A stretch of 10,654 nt of DNA from Betaproteobacteria bacterium (GTDB taxonomy: Bacteria > Pseudomonadota > Gammaproteobacteria > Burkholderiales > SG8-39), in the NCBI GenBank assembly GCA_005882235.1, contig VBCT01000115.1:1-10654 (forward strand). Reading direction: 5' to 3'. The translations under genes were made by a program, and so were the position numbers. The notes beneath the pieces are model-generated. The model was not told the DNA's origin. It saw only the letters and a list, made by a program, of their open reading frames with translations, and did not search any database. Shown piece by piece: positions 1 to 6,276 of the stretch (position 1 is its first letter; each line of letters starts with the position of its first letter).

Positions 1-750
1 GCCTTCAAGCAGACGCTTGATCTGTTGCTCGATGCGGTTGCACAGGTGTTTGGCGTCGAGATCCTGGGGCAGCGCCTTGTGCGCGAGGGCGTCGAAGAAG
101 GCGAGCGACACCCACCAGAAAGCGCGCTGCGAAGTAGGGCCCTGCGCCGCCTCGATCGCTTCTATGGCGGCGCGCATGTCCTCCGCTCCGCTGGCATCGT
201 TCTTGAGCCACTTGAGGAATCCGCGCTGGTAGCGGCCGCGCTGCTCGCGCAGGTATTTGTCCGTTTCGCCGACCCTCAATGCGCCCGCGAGCCTGTCGCG
301 CTTGGGCGGGCGGAAAGTGAGATTCGGATAGTAGAGATCGGTCGGGTCGGCATGCCCGCCCCGCGCCGTGACGACGTCGCGGTACAGGGCATAGAGCCTG
401 AGCGGCTGATTGGGGTTGCCCGCCATGAGCTGGTCGAGGTAGGTGCGGATCCCGTTGAGGGCGCGCTCGACCAGCCGGAAGACCTCGCTCTTCCTTAGGG
501 AAGCCTCCTTTTCGATGCCGTCAAGCAGGCCTTCGAGCTCCTCGGATACGCGAGTGATGCCTTCCAGACCGACGATCGAGAGCGCGCCGTGTGCCTGGTG
601 CAGGTGCGATTGGCTCGACTTTAGCTGCGCTGCGTCCGCGCTGTTCGCCGCGAACGCGCGCAGCGCCTCTTGGGCGCGCTGGATAGCGTTGTCGATCTCG
701 CCCTTGACCCAGGAAAGCGGCCCGACGTCGAAATCGGCGCGTGCAGTCAT
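1..750 (-). CDS. pilL: PilL/ChpA, CheA-like hybrid histidine kinase of the type IV pilus chemosensory system (N-terminal 250 residues; runs off the left edge)
   Basis: The frame is open from an ATG at 750 to base 1, giving the first 250 residues of what is normally a very large protein (often about 2,000 residues in this family). GGGGAG lies four bases upstream of the ATG, 25 bases after the pilJ stop. An N-terminal Hpt-like region carries HQAHGALSIVGLEGI at residues 51-65. This resembles the histidine-phosphotransfer motif HxxKG, with His51 as the candidate phospho-acceptor and His54 in place of the usual lysine. It is followed by a linker rich in Arg and aromatic residues (DLYYPNLTFRPPKRDR, about 138-153), typical of ChpA N-termini. 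The kinase, CheW-like and receiver domains lie outside the window. The family autophosphorylates in response to PilJ and passes phosphate to PilG and PilH. The assignment rests on position after pilGHIJ and on the N-terminal pattern; later domains cannot be checked here. Confidence 0.86.
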   Translation of the reverse strand, partial: MTARADFDVGPLSWVKGEIDNAIQRAQEALRAFAANSADAAQLKSSQSHLHQAHGALSIVGLEGITRVSEELEGLLDGIEKEASLRKSEVFRLVERALNGIRTYLDQLMAGNPNQPLRLYALYRDVVTARGGHADPTDLYYPNLTFRPPKRDRLAGALRVGETDKYLREQRGRYQRGFLKWLKNDASGAEDMRAAIEAIEAAQGPTSQRAFWWVSLAFFDALAHKALPQDLDAKHLCNRIEQQIKRLLEG

Positions 751-775
751 TGCTCCCCGACCCGGCTCTCCCGCC

Positions 776-2965
776 TCAACCGATCTTGAAGCCCGACACC
801 GAACCTTTGAGCTCCTTGGCGAGCTCGGCGAGCTGGCCGATCGACACCGCCGTGCGCTTGGTGCCCTCAGTGGTCTGCTGAGTGATGCTCAGAATGTCCT
901 GCATGCTGGTCGCCACGGTGTTTGCGGATCTCGCTTGCTGTTCGGTGGTCAGCGTAATGCCTTCAATGAGGTGGGCGAGCTGCTGCGACACCGATCCGAT
1001 CTCGGAAAGCGCCTGGCCCGCTGCGTCCGAGAGCTTCGCGCCTTCGACCACACCCTGCGTGCTCTTCTCCATGGCGGAGACCGCGTCCTGCGTGTCCGTC
1101 TGAATGGTCTTGACGATCGCACCGATCTGCTTGGTCGCCTCGGCTGAGCGCTCCGCAAGCCGCTGCACTTCTTCGGCCACCACCGTGAAGCCGCGCCCCG
1201 CTTCACCCGCCGAAGCCGCCTGGATCGCGGCGTTCAGCGCGAGAACGTTCGTCTGCTCGGTAATGTCCGAAATCAGCTCCACGATCTCGCCGATTTCCTG
1301 GGAGGATTCGCCCAGGCGCTTGATGCGCTTGGAGGTTTCCTGGATCTGCTCGCGGATTTCGTTCATGCCCGAGATCGAGTTCTGCACCGCCTGCGTGCCT
1401 TTTTGCGCGGCGGCGAGCGATTGACGCGCCACGCTCGCCGACTGCGAAGCGCTCTCCGACATCGCGTTCATGGCCTTCGCCATGCTGAGAACGGAGGCAC
1501 TCGTCTGGCGAATCTCGACGGATTGTTTTTCGGCGGCGGCGAGCAGCTGCGCGGAGGTCTGCTGCGCGGACTCCGTGGCGCTCGTCACCTGCGCCGCGGC
1601 GGCGTTGATCCGGCCGATGAGGGTTCTCAGCTCGTCGATGGTGAAGTTCACCGAGTCGGCAATGGCACCGGTGATCTCTTCGGTCACCGTCGCTTTCACG
1701 GTGAGGTCGCCTTCCGCGAGGTTCCCCATTTCGTTCATCAGTCGCAGAATTGCGTCTTGGTTCGACTGGTTGGTTCGCTCGGTCTCGGCGCGTTGGCGCT
1801 CGGCCGCTTCGGCGCGCCGGCGCGTGTCGCCCAAGTACACCAAGACGATCAGCGAGATCACGGCGATGGCCGCGAGAATCAGGAACCCGAGCACGATGAA
1901 GTTGGTGGTGCGCCCGCCGAGTTCCTGCTCGTATGCGTCAGCAAGTTTTTGCGACGCGGCGAGCAGCGGCTCGGAGTCGTCCACGACCTTGCGGCCGGCC
2001 TGCTTTGCATTCACCAGCGACTGCAGATTTCCTAGAATCGAGGCCACCGCCCCCTGGAATTCCTGGTAGGCCTTGTCAAGTTCCGCGAGCTTTGCCTGCT
2101 GCTCGGGGTCCTTCGCTGCAGTGACGCGAAGCACGTCACTGCCCTTCAACAAGCCCTGCAACAGCTCGCGGAAGGTGGTGGTGTCCTTGCCCATCAGAAA
2201 CGCCACTTCCGGGTCGATCACGTCGGCACCGAGCATGGCATTCGCGTTCCGCGCGAGCCGTTGCGTCAACATCACCAGCTGCCCCGAAAGGGAGACCTCG
2301 CGCGCGGGGGCCTGGGACTGCAGTTTGAGCGCCTGAACCTGCTCGGCAAGATCGAGCAGCAGGGGATTATTGGTGTTGATCAGGCGTACCGCCGTGGCGA
2401 GTCCGACAAGGTTCTTGCTTTGCGCGAGCACGAGCTGCGTGCTGCGGTCGGTCTTTTCCCATTCCTTGGTCAACGCATCGAGCTGCGGTTTTACCGCGTC
2501 GGATGTCGGTGGCAGGGATACGTCACTCGCCTGCCCACCCTCCGTGAGCAGCTTGAGCGCTGCGATGAATTCGTCGCGCGACTGCTGCAACTGCTTGAAC
2601 GCTTCGGGGCTGCCGATCAACCCGGTTTGCGCCGCCTTGGCGATGCGTTGGGACAGCATGCGCATCTGCGCGGCAGTGGAAACGTAGATCGTGCCGTAGG
2701 TCGCTTCGCGGTTGTCCTTGAACACGGTGAATGCGGCCGCAGCGAAGAGCACCACAAATATCGCCCCGAGAATCGTGTACTGCCGGCCGACGCGGGCCGT
2801 TCCGAGACCGCCCATCCGCTGCTTCGACGCTTCGGTGACGGTTGTCGGGCCTGGTGCAGGCCTGACCACGGGCTTGGGCACGGCCCGGGGAATTGCTCTC
2901 GGAGCCTGCGTGGTGGGCGTCGCGCCCTTGCTTCCCGTCTTGGCTGGAAATCTGAGAAATGCCAT
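776..2965 (-). CDS. pilJ: PilJ, type IV pilus methyl-accepting chemotaxis receptor
   Basis: This 729-residue inner-membrane receptor feeds the Chp kinase. AGGAGA five bases before the ATG at 2965 fixes the start; the frame stays open further upstream but has no comparable site. Order: an unusually long cytoplasmic tail rich in Pro, Ala and Lys (1-62), membrane helix 1 (about 63-82), a periplasmic region with two related PilJ-type halves (MLSQRIAKAA at 103-112 and MLTQRLARNA at 232-241), membrane helix 2 (about 355-377), HAMP (about 378-450) and a long signalling coiled coil to the C-terminus. The hairpin tip reads EQTNVLALNAAIQAASAGEA (570-589), followed by GRGFTVVAEEVQRLAERS, the PilJ variant of the MCP signature. 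IQETSKRIKRLGESSQEIG (541-559) is also PilJ-like. It ends GSVSGFKIG, with no C-terminal pentapeptide tether for a methyltransferase. It lies between pilI and pilL. Confidence 0.95.
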   Translation of the reverse strand: MAFLRFPAKTGSKGATPTTQAPRAIPRAVPKPVVRPAPGPTTVTEASKQRMGGLGTARVGRQYTILGAIFVVLFAAAAFTVFKDNREATYGTIYVSTAAQMRMLSQRIAKAAQTGLIGSPEAFKQLQQSRDEFIAALKLLTEGGQASDVSLPPTSDAVKPQLDALTKEWEKTDRSTQLVLAQSKNLVGLATAVRLINTNNPLLLDLAEQVQALKLQSQAPAREVSLSGQLVMLTQRLARNANAMLGADVIDPEVAFLMGKDTTTFRELLQGLLKGSDVLRVTAAKDPEQQAKLAELDKAYQEFQGAVASILGNLQSLVNAKQAGRKVVDDSEPLLAASQKLADAYEQELGGRTTNFIVLGFLILAAIAVISLIVLVYLGDTRRRAEAAERQRAETERTNQSNQDAILRLMNEMGNLAEGDLTVKATVTEEITGAIADSVNFTIDELRTLIGRINAAAAQVTSATESAQQTSAQLLAAAEKQSVEIRQTSASVLSMAKAMNAMSESASQSASVARQSLAAAQKGTQAVQNSISGMNEIREQIQETSKRIKRLGESSQEIGEIVELISDITEQTNVLALNAAIQAASAGEAGRGFTVVAEEVQRLAERSAEATKQIGAIVKTIQTDTQDAVSAMEKSTQGVVEGAKLSDAAGQALSEIGSVSQQLAHLIEGITLTTEQQARSANTVATSMQDILSITQQTTEGTKRTAVSIGQLAELAKELKGSVSGFKIG

Positions 2966-3000
2966 TGGTCTCTCCTGTGTTCGGATTAGCGTGGATGCCG

Positions 3001-3510
3001 CTAGGCGCCCACCTGAAGAAAATCGTCGTGCGCCACGAGCGCGGCCATGTCCAACTCGTACCAGAGGCGGCCATCCTCGTCGTGGTAGGCGGCTCCGATC
3101 CAGGACCGGTCGGTCGCCTTCTCCACCGGCTGCATGGTCTGCACGTTTTTTAGACCGAGCATGCGGCTGATCATCAGTCCACTGAACGAATGGAAGCGTT
3201 CGGCGATCAGCAACAAGCGGCAATCGGGCGTGCGCACGGTGTGTCCTCCCCCCATGAAGGCGGCGAAATCCACGACGCTCGCGAGCACCCCGCGGATGTT
3301 CGCCAGGCCCAGATACCAGGTCTTGGTCAGCGGAACGCCGGAAAACTCGGGCAGCGGAAGCATCTCCCCGGCATCGTCGAGCTTGAGCAGCCAGTTGGCG
3401 CTGCCCGCCTGCACTCCCAGCCGCGAGGTGGGCTCAGCTTCGGTCTGAGCCTCCCGCAACCTCTGGGCAAGTCCCTGCTGGAACTCACGCAGGCTGATCT
3501 GTTTTGCCAT
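3001..3510 (-). CDS. pilI: PilI, CheW-like coupling protein of the type IV pilus chemosensory system
   Basis: A 169-residue single CheW-domain protein that physically links PilJ to the PilL/ChpA kinase in the cytoplasm. The N-terminal helix (MAKQISLREFQQGLAQRL) is followed by the CheW beta-barrel. Family-like stretches are LGVQAGSANWLLKLDDAGEM (31-50), the block LPLPEFSGVPLTKTWYLGLA (51-70) and NIRGVLASVVDFAAFMGG (71-88), the last matching the conserved CheW pattern of an NxRG turn followed by a hydrophobic strand and Asp. The ATG at 3510 is ten bases after the pilH stop and has a modest GAGAGA ribosome-binding site. The sequence just before it (GAGAGACC) nearly repeats that before pilJ. Length and gene order fit PilI. 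No missing segment is visible. Confidence 0.93.
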   Translation of the reverse strand: MAKQISLREFQQGLAQRLREAQTEAEPTSRLGVQAGSANWLLKLDDAGEMLPLPEFSGVPLTKTWYLGLANIRGVLASVVDFAAFMGGGHTVRTPDCRLLLIAERFHSFSGLMISRMLGLKNVQTMQPVEKATDRSWIGAAYHDEDGRLWYELDMAALVAHDDFLQVGA

Positions 3511-3520
3511 GGTCTCTCGC

Positions 3521-3886
3521 CTATTTGATCGCCGCGACCTTCGCGATCAACTCCTTGGCGTCGATCGGTTTCATCAGGTAATCCTTCGCGCCCTGGCGCA
3601 TCCCCCAGACGCGATCGGTTTCCTGGTTCTTGCTCGTGACCACGATCACGGGGATGTGCTTGGTCGCCTCGTCGCGTGTGATCGCACGCGTCGCCTGGAA
3701 GCCATTGGTACCCGGCATGACCACGTCCATCAGGATGAGATCGGGCTTCTCCGACTTCGACTTGGTGATTGCCTCATCGCCGTTTTCCGCCGTCACGACC
3801 TGGTACCCCTGCTTGGACAGCGTCTCCATGAAAAACTGCCGGTCAGTCGGCGAATCATCCACGATCAAGATCTTCTTTACGGCCAT
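3521..3886 (-). CDS. pilH: PilH, single-domain CheY-like response regulator
   Basis: A 121-residue receiver domain with no output domain. The acidic pocket is Asp10-Asp11 (ILIVDDS), the phospho-acceptor is Asp54 (LILMDVVMPG), with Thr84/Ser85 in VVTSK and Lys106 in YLMKPI. The segment ETDRVWGMRQGAKDYLMKPI (89-108) is characteristic of PilH rather than of CheY in general. In studied species PilH receives phosphate from ChpA and favours pilus retraction or acts as a phosphate sink, opposing PilG. The ATG at 3886 has AGGAGA eight bases upstream. That ribosome-binding site overlaps the TGA stop of pilG, so the two are probably translationally coupled. All receiver residues are intact, so it should be phosphorylatable. 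Confidence 0.95.
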   Translation of the reverse strand: MAVKKILIVDDSPTDRQFFMETLSKQGYQVVTAENGDEAITKSKSEKPDLILMDVVMPGTNGFQATRAITRDEATKHIPVIVVTSKNQETDRVWGMRQGAKDYLMKPIDAKELIAKVAAIK

Positions 3887-3896
3887 GGCAATCTCC

Positions 3897-4292
3897 TCAG
3901 GTACGAACGGGCGCGTGCGCCCCTATGGTTTTCAAAAGACTATCCTTCGTGAATGGCTTGGTCAGATATTCGTCCGAGCCCACCATTCGGCCGCGCGCCC
4001 GATCAAACAGGCCGTCCTTGGAAGACAACATGATCACGGGCGTGGTGGCGAAGTGTGTGTTTTTCTTGATCAACGCGCAGGTCTGATAGCCGTCCAGGCG
4101 AGGCATCATGATGTCCACAAAGATGATGTCGGGCTGGTGGTCGGTGATCTTGGCGAGCGCGTCGAAACCGTCTTCGGCGAGGATCACCTTGCAACCGGCT
4201 TGAACCAGGAAAATCTCCGCGCTGCGGCGAATAGTGTTCGAATCGTCGATCACCATCACTTTGACCCCGGCAAGATTCGCGGTTTCGCTCAC
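3897..4292 (-). CDS. pilG: PilG, CheY-like response regulator promoting pilus extension
   Basis: With the GTG at 4292 as start, the protein is 131 residues, close to the roughly 135 of known PilG. Receiver residues are all present: Asp16-Asp17 (VMVIDDSNTIRR), phospho-acceptor Asp60 (IIFVDIMMPRLDGYQTCALI), Ser90-Ser91 (VIMLSSKDGLFDRARG) and Lys112 (YLTKPF). IMMPRLDGYQTCALIK and MLSSKDGLFD are near-diagnostic for PilG. In Pseudomonas, PilG acts on pilus extension and on cAMP signalling. The start is not certain: in-frame GTG codons also exist at 4301 and 4382. The 4382 choice would add 30 residues that do not look like the family and would begin almost at the putative transcription start. GGGGGTG lies just upstream of 4292. 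It is the first pil gene of the operon, and its stop is ten bases from pilH. Confidence 0.93.
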   Translation of the reverse strand: MSETANLAGVKVMVIDDSNTIRRSAEIFLVQAGCKVILAEDGFDALAKITDHQPDIIFVDIMMPRLDGYQTCALIKKNTHFATTPVIMLSSKDGLFDRARGRMVGSDEYLTKPFTKDSLLKTIGAHAPVRT

Positions 4293-4383
4293 GCCCTTCA
4301 CCCCCGCAAACGTCCTGTATTTCTCGCGTTCCGACAGTTTCGTCGGCCCCCTTGTGCGCTGACTCGACTCCGCCTCGTGCACC

Positions 4384-4415
4384 TTTTGACACTATACAAC
4401 CAAATCCAGTCAAAA
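4384..4415. repeat. Inverted repeat TTTTGAC-N18-GTCAAAA around the pilG -10
   Basis: Two perfect 7-base arms, TTTTGAC (4384-4390) and GTCAAAA (4409-4415), are separated by 18 bases. The putative pilG -10 hexamer lies between them, and one arm sits over the expected transcription start. The layout would suit a dimeric or paired DNA-binding regulator, but arms of this size can occur by chance in an AT-richer spacer. No regulator is identified. Confidence 0.4.
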
Positions 4416-4418
4416 CAA
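4391..4418 (-). promoter_or_regulatory. Putative sigma-70 promoter for the pilGHIJL operon
   Basis: On the minus strand, TATAGT (4396-4391) is a good -10 hexamer. TTGTTT (4418-4413) is a weak -35 at a 16-base spacing. Transcription would start near 4384, giving pilG a leader of about 90 bases to the GTG at 4292. It lies in the 227-base gap between rubredoxin and pilG (4293-4519), the largest gene-free stretch in the window. The rest of that gap shows no other gene or clear terminator. TTGACT nearby is a better -35 match but is only 11 bases from the -10, too close to pair with it. Confidence 0.35.
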
Positions 4419-4519
4419 AGCCTTGTGCTGCGTATTTCAGAAGCGCTATCAGGATCGCCACCTCACCCGATCGCGACTCATGGGATGTTCCGGGGATATA
4501 GCAGAGGTCGTGCCTGGAT

Positions 4520-4702
4520 TCAAAGTTCGATCATCTCGAAGTCCTCCTTCCGGGCACCGCATTCCGGACAAGTCCAGTTCATCGGGATGTCCTCCCAACG
4601 CGTCCCGGGCGGAACTCCCTCCTCGGGGAGACCTTCCTCTTCGTCATAGACGAAACCGCAGATCAAACACATCCAGGTTTTGAAATCTTGCTTTTCCGTC
4701 AT
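4520..4702 (-). CDS. rubA: Rubredoxin
   Basis: A 60-residue soluble iron protein that carries single electrons with one Fe held by four cysteines. The two knuckles are MCLICG (Cys12, Cys15) and CPECGA (Cys45, Cys48), with the typical core EEGVPPGTRWEDIPMNW (28-44) and tail ARKEDFEMIEL. The ATG at 4702 gives a usual rubredoxin length. No Shine-Dalgarno sequence is visible before it (the upstream bases are CCATCCCAACCTA). An in-frame ATG pair further upstream (MMRAKFIVTHPNL extension) is possible but adds residues foreign to the family. It is transcribed in the same direction as pilG, about 227 bases upstream, and divergently from thiD. The redox partner cannot be read from the sequence. Rubredoxin placed before pilG recurs in betaproteobacteria as far as I recall; a functional link to pili is unproven. 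Confidence 0.94.
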   Translation of the reverse strand: MTEKQDFKTWMCLICGFVYDEEEGLPEEGVPPGTRWEDIPMNWTCPECGARKEDFEMIEL

Positions 4703-4790
4703 TAGGTTGGGATGGGTTACAATGAATTTGGCCCGCATCATAACCTGAGCGACGAGCCGCCTGCCAGCCGCCGCCGGTTCTTCGCTGCCC
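4703..4790. promoter_or_regulatory. Divergent spacer between rubredoxin and thiD, weak promoter signals
   Basis: These 88 bases must hold the start signals for both directions. TACAAT (4718-4723) is a reasonable -10 for thiD on the plus strand, but only a poor -35 (TTCCGT, 4694-4699) lies at an allowed distance. TATGAT (4742-4737) could serve rubredoxin on the minus strand, again without a good -35. I see no TPP riboswitch consensus upstream of thiD and no Shine-Dalgarno site for either gene. Confidence 0.25.
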
Positions 4791-5630
4791 ATGTCCTCCT
4801 CTACCCTTCCCCCTATCGTGCTAGCGTTTTCCGCTGCAGATCCGACCGGTGGCGCGGGAGTGCAGGCGGATCTGCTGACGCTCGCCGCGATGGGTTGTCA
4901 CGCGCTCTCCGTAATTACGGCAATCACTGTGCAAGACACGGCCGGCGTCGAGAACCTGCAGGCCGTCGATCCAGAGTGGGTGGTGGACCAGGCGCGCCTG
5001 GTGCTCGAGGATATGCCGGTCGTAGCGTTCAAGGTCGGAATGGTCGGCAGCATCGAGAACATCGCGGCGATCGCTGAGGTCGTGTCCGACTATCCTGACG
5101 TGCCGCTTGTCTTCGATCCGGTGCTTGCCTCCGGGCGCGGCGACGAACTTGCGACCGAAGACATGATTGCGGCGATGTGCGAGCTGCTTCTACCCCAGAC
5201 CACAATTCTCACCCCCAACAGCCGCGAAGCTCGACGCCTCGTTCAGGGCGACGGCGAAGACGACGATGAGCTTGCCCTCCCCGGCGCCGCGGAGAAGCTG
5301 CTCGGCTTGGGCTGCGAGTATGTGCTCATTACCGGCACGCACGAGAACACGCCGCAAGTCGTGAACACGCTCTACGGCCCGGAAGGCGTGGTGCGCTCGG
5401 ACAGCTGGGAAAGACTGCCGGGAAGTTATCACGGATCGGGTTGCACGCTTGCCGCAGCGATCGCGGCGACGCTCGCCAACGGTCTCGAGCTGCCCGAAGC
5501 GGTGCGCGAAGCCCAGGAATACACGTGGCAAACGCTCAACGCGGGGTTTCGTCCGGGCATGGGTCAATACATACCGGACCGGTTTTTCTGGGCGCGGGAA
5601 ATGGATGAGCCAGGCACAGGCAAAGCCTGA
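4791..5630 (+). CDS. thiD: ThiD, hydroxymethylpyrimidine/phosphomethylpyrimidine kinase
   Basis: A 279-residue cytoplasmic kinase of the ribokinase-like fold. It phosphorylates 4-amino-5-hydroxymethyl-2-methylpyrimidine (HMP) twice to HMP-PP, the pyrimidine half of thiamin phosphate. The N-terminal substrate site reads AFSAADPTGGAGVQADLLT (12-30), followed by MGCHALSVITAITVQDT (34-50). VFDPVLASGRG (107-117) is the central conserved strand, and TPNSREARRL (141-150) matches the usual TPN-x-x-E-A element. GSYHGSGCTLAAAIAA (211-226) is the GxGC anion-hole motif with the ThiD catalytic Cys218. Length is near the usual 260-280. The ATG at 4791 opens directly into the family-like N-terminus, although no clear ribosome-binding site precedes it. 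The last 26 bases overlap thiE. A fused C-terminal ThiE or ThiN domain is absent; ThiE is separate. Confidence 0.95.
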   Translation: MSSSTLPPIVLAFSAADPTGGAGVQADLLTLAAMGCHALSVITAITVQDTAGVENLQAVDPEWVVDQARLVLEDMPVVAFKVGMVGSIENIAAIAEVVSDYPDVPLVFDPVLASGRGDELATEDMIAAMCELLLPQTTILTPNSREARRLVQGDGEDDDELALPGAAEKLLGLGCEYVLITGTHENTPQVVNTLYGPEGVVRSDSWERLPGSYHGSGCTLAAAIAATLANGLELPEAVREAQEYTWQTLNAGFRPGMGQYIPDRFFWAREMDEPGTGKA

Positions 5631-6276
5631 GCACTGGGTAGTTTCACATGCGGGATTTCGCGGTCTGTACGCCGTGACACCCGATGAGCCCGATATCGGA
5701 TTGCTCTCTCGCAAAGTGAGCAGGGCGCTTGCCGGCGGAGCACGCATCGTGCAGTACCGCAACAAATCCGCGAGTGCAGCGCTGCGCCGCGAGCAGGGCG
5801 CGGCGCTGCTTGCACTCTGCCGCGAAGCGCGCATCCCGCTCATCATCAACGACGACCTGGATCTGGCCAGGGCGATCGGCGCGGACGGCCTGCACCTTGG
5901 CCGCGAGGATATCGCGATCGCGGCTGCGCGCGCGCAGCTGGGTAAAGACAGACTGCTCGGGGTTTCCTGCTACGACAGACTTGACCTTGCTCTCGCCGCG
6001 CGGGAAGCCGGTGCAGACTATGTCGCCTTCGGCAGCGCTTTCCCTTCCGCAACGAAACCGGGAGCAACGCGTGCTCCGCTTTCACTTTATCGCGAAGCGA
6101 AGGGGCGTCTCGGTTCGCCTGTTGTGGCGATCGGAGGTATTACGACCGAAAACGCCCGTACCGTCATCGAGGCAGGGGCGGACGCCGTTGCCGTGATCAG
6201 CGCGCTGTTCGACGCGCCCGACATCGAGGCGGCTGCGCGAAGCTTCAGTCACCTGTTCGACCGGAAGACCCCGTGA
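5605..6276 (+). CDS. thiE: ThiE, thiamin-phosphate synthase
   Basis: A 223-residue TIM-barrel enzyme that joins HMP-PP (the ThiD product) to the thiazole phosphate, releasing pyrophosphate and giving thiamin monophosphate. The motifs in order are LYAVTPD (21-27), VQYRNKS (49-55, diphosphate and substrate contacts), INDDLDLARAIGADGLHLGR (81-100) with Glu101-Asp102, GVSCYD (119-124), YVAFGSAFPSATKPGA (139-154) and VVAIGGIT (173-180) followed by GADAVAVISALF (191-202). The ATG at 5605 is chosen because GGGAA lies just before it and it starts inside the thiD 3' end, a 26-base overlap. The frame is open further upstream, but only as a shadow of thiD. The N-terminus is about 10-15 residues longer than in many ThiE proteins. 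Its stop overlaps the hemL start by four bases. Confidence 0.94.
   Translation: MSQAQAKPEHWVVSHAGFRGLYAVTPDEPDIGLLSRKVSRALAGGARIVQYRNKSASAALRREQGAALLALCREARIPLIINDDLDLARAIGADGLHLGREDIAIAAARAQLGKDRLLGVSCYDRLDLALAAREAGADYVAFGSAFPSATKPGATRAPLSLYREAKGRLGSPVVAIGGITTENARTVIEAGADAVAVISALFDAPDIEAAARSFSHLFDRKTP

Noticed and set aside
443..1147. 234-residue plus-strand open frame over pilL and pilJ
   Set aside because: It spans the 3' end of pilJ and the 5' end of pilL on the other strand, has no family-like motifs, and is a typical high-GC shadow.
4003..4461. Minus-strand open frame starting MAILIALLKYAAQGFVLTGF in the rubredoxin-pilG spacer
   Set aside because: The hydrophobic start looks like a signal, but the frame runs through pilG in the wrong phase and becomes charged, low-complexity sequence; the putative pilG promoter lies inside it.
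4703..4790. Possible TPP riboswitch before thiD (an AACCTGA stretch near 4743-4749)
   Set aside because: The stretch resembles part of the THI-box but the rest of the consensus (CTGAGA and the TAATGCCAGCG-like segment) is missing, and the spacer is too short for a full aptamer.
4703..4792. Longer rubredoxin starting near 4792
   Set aside because: The extra residues are not rubredoxin-like, and the frame would overlap the thiD start and both candidate promoters.
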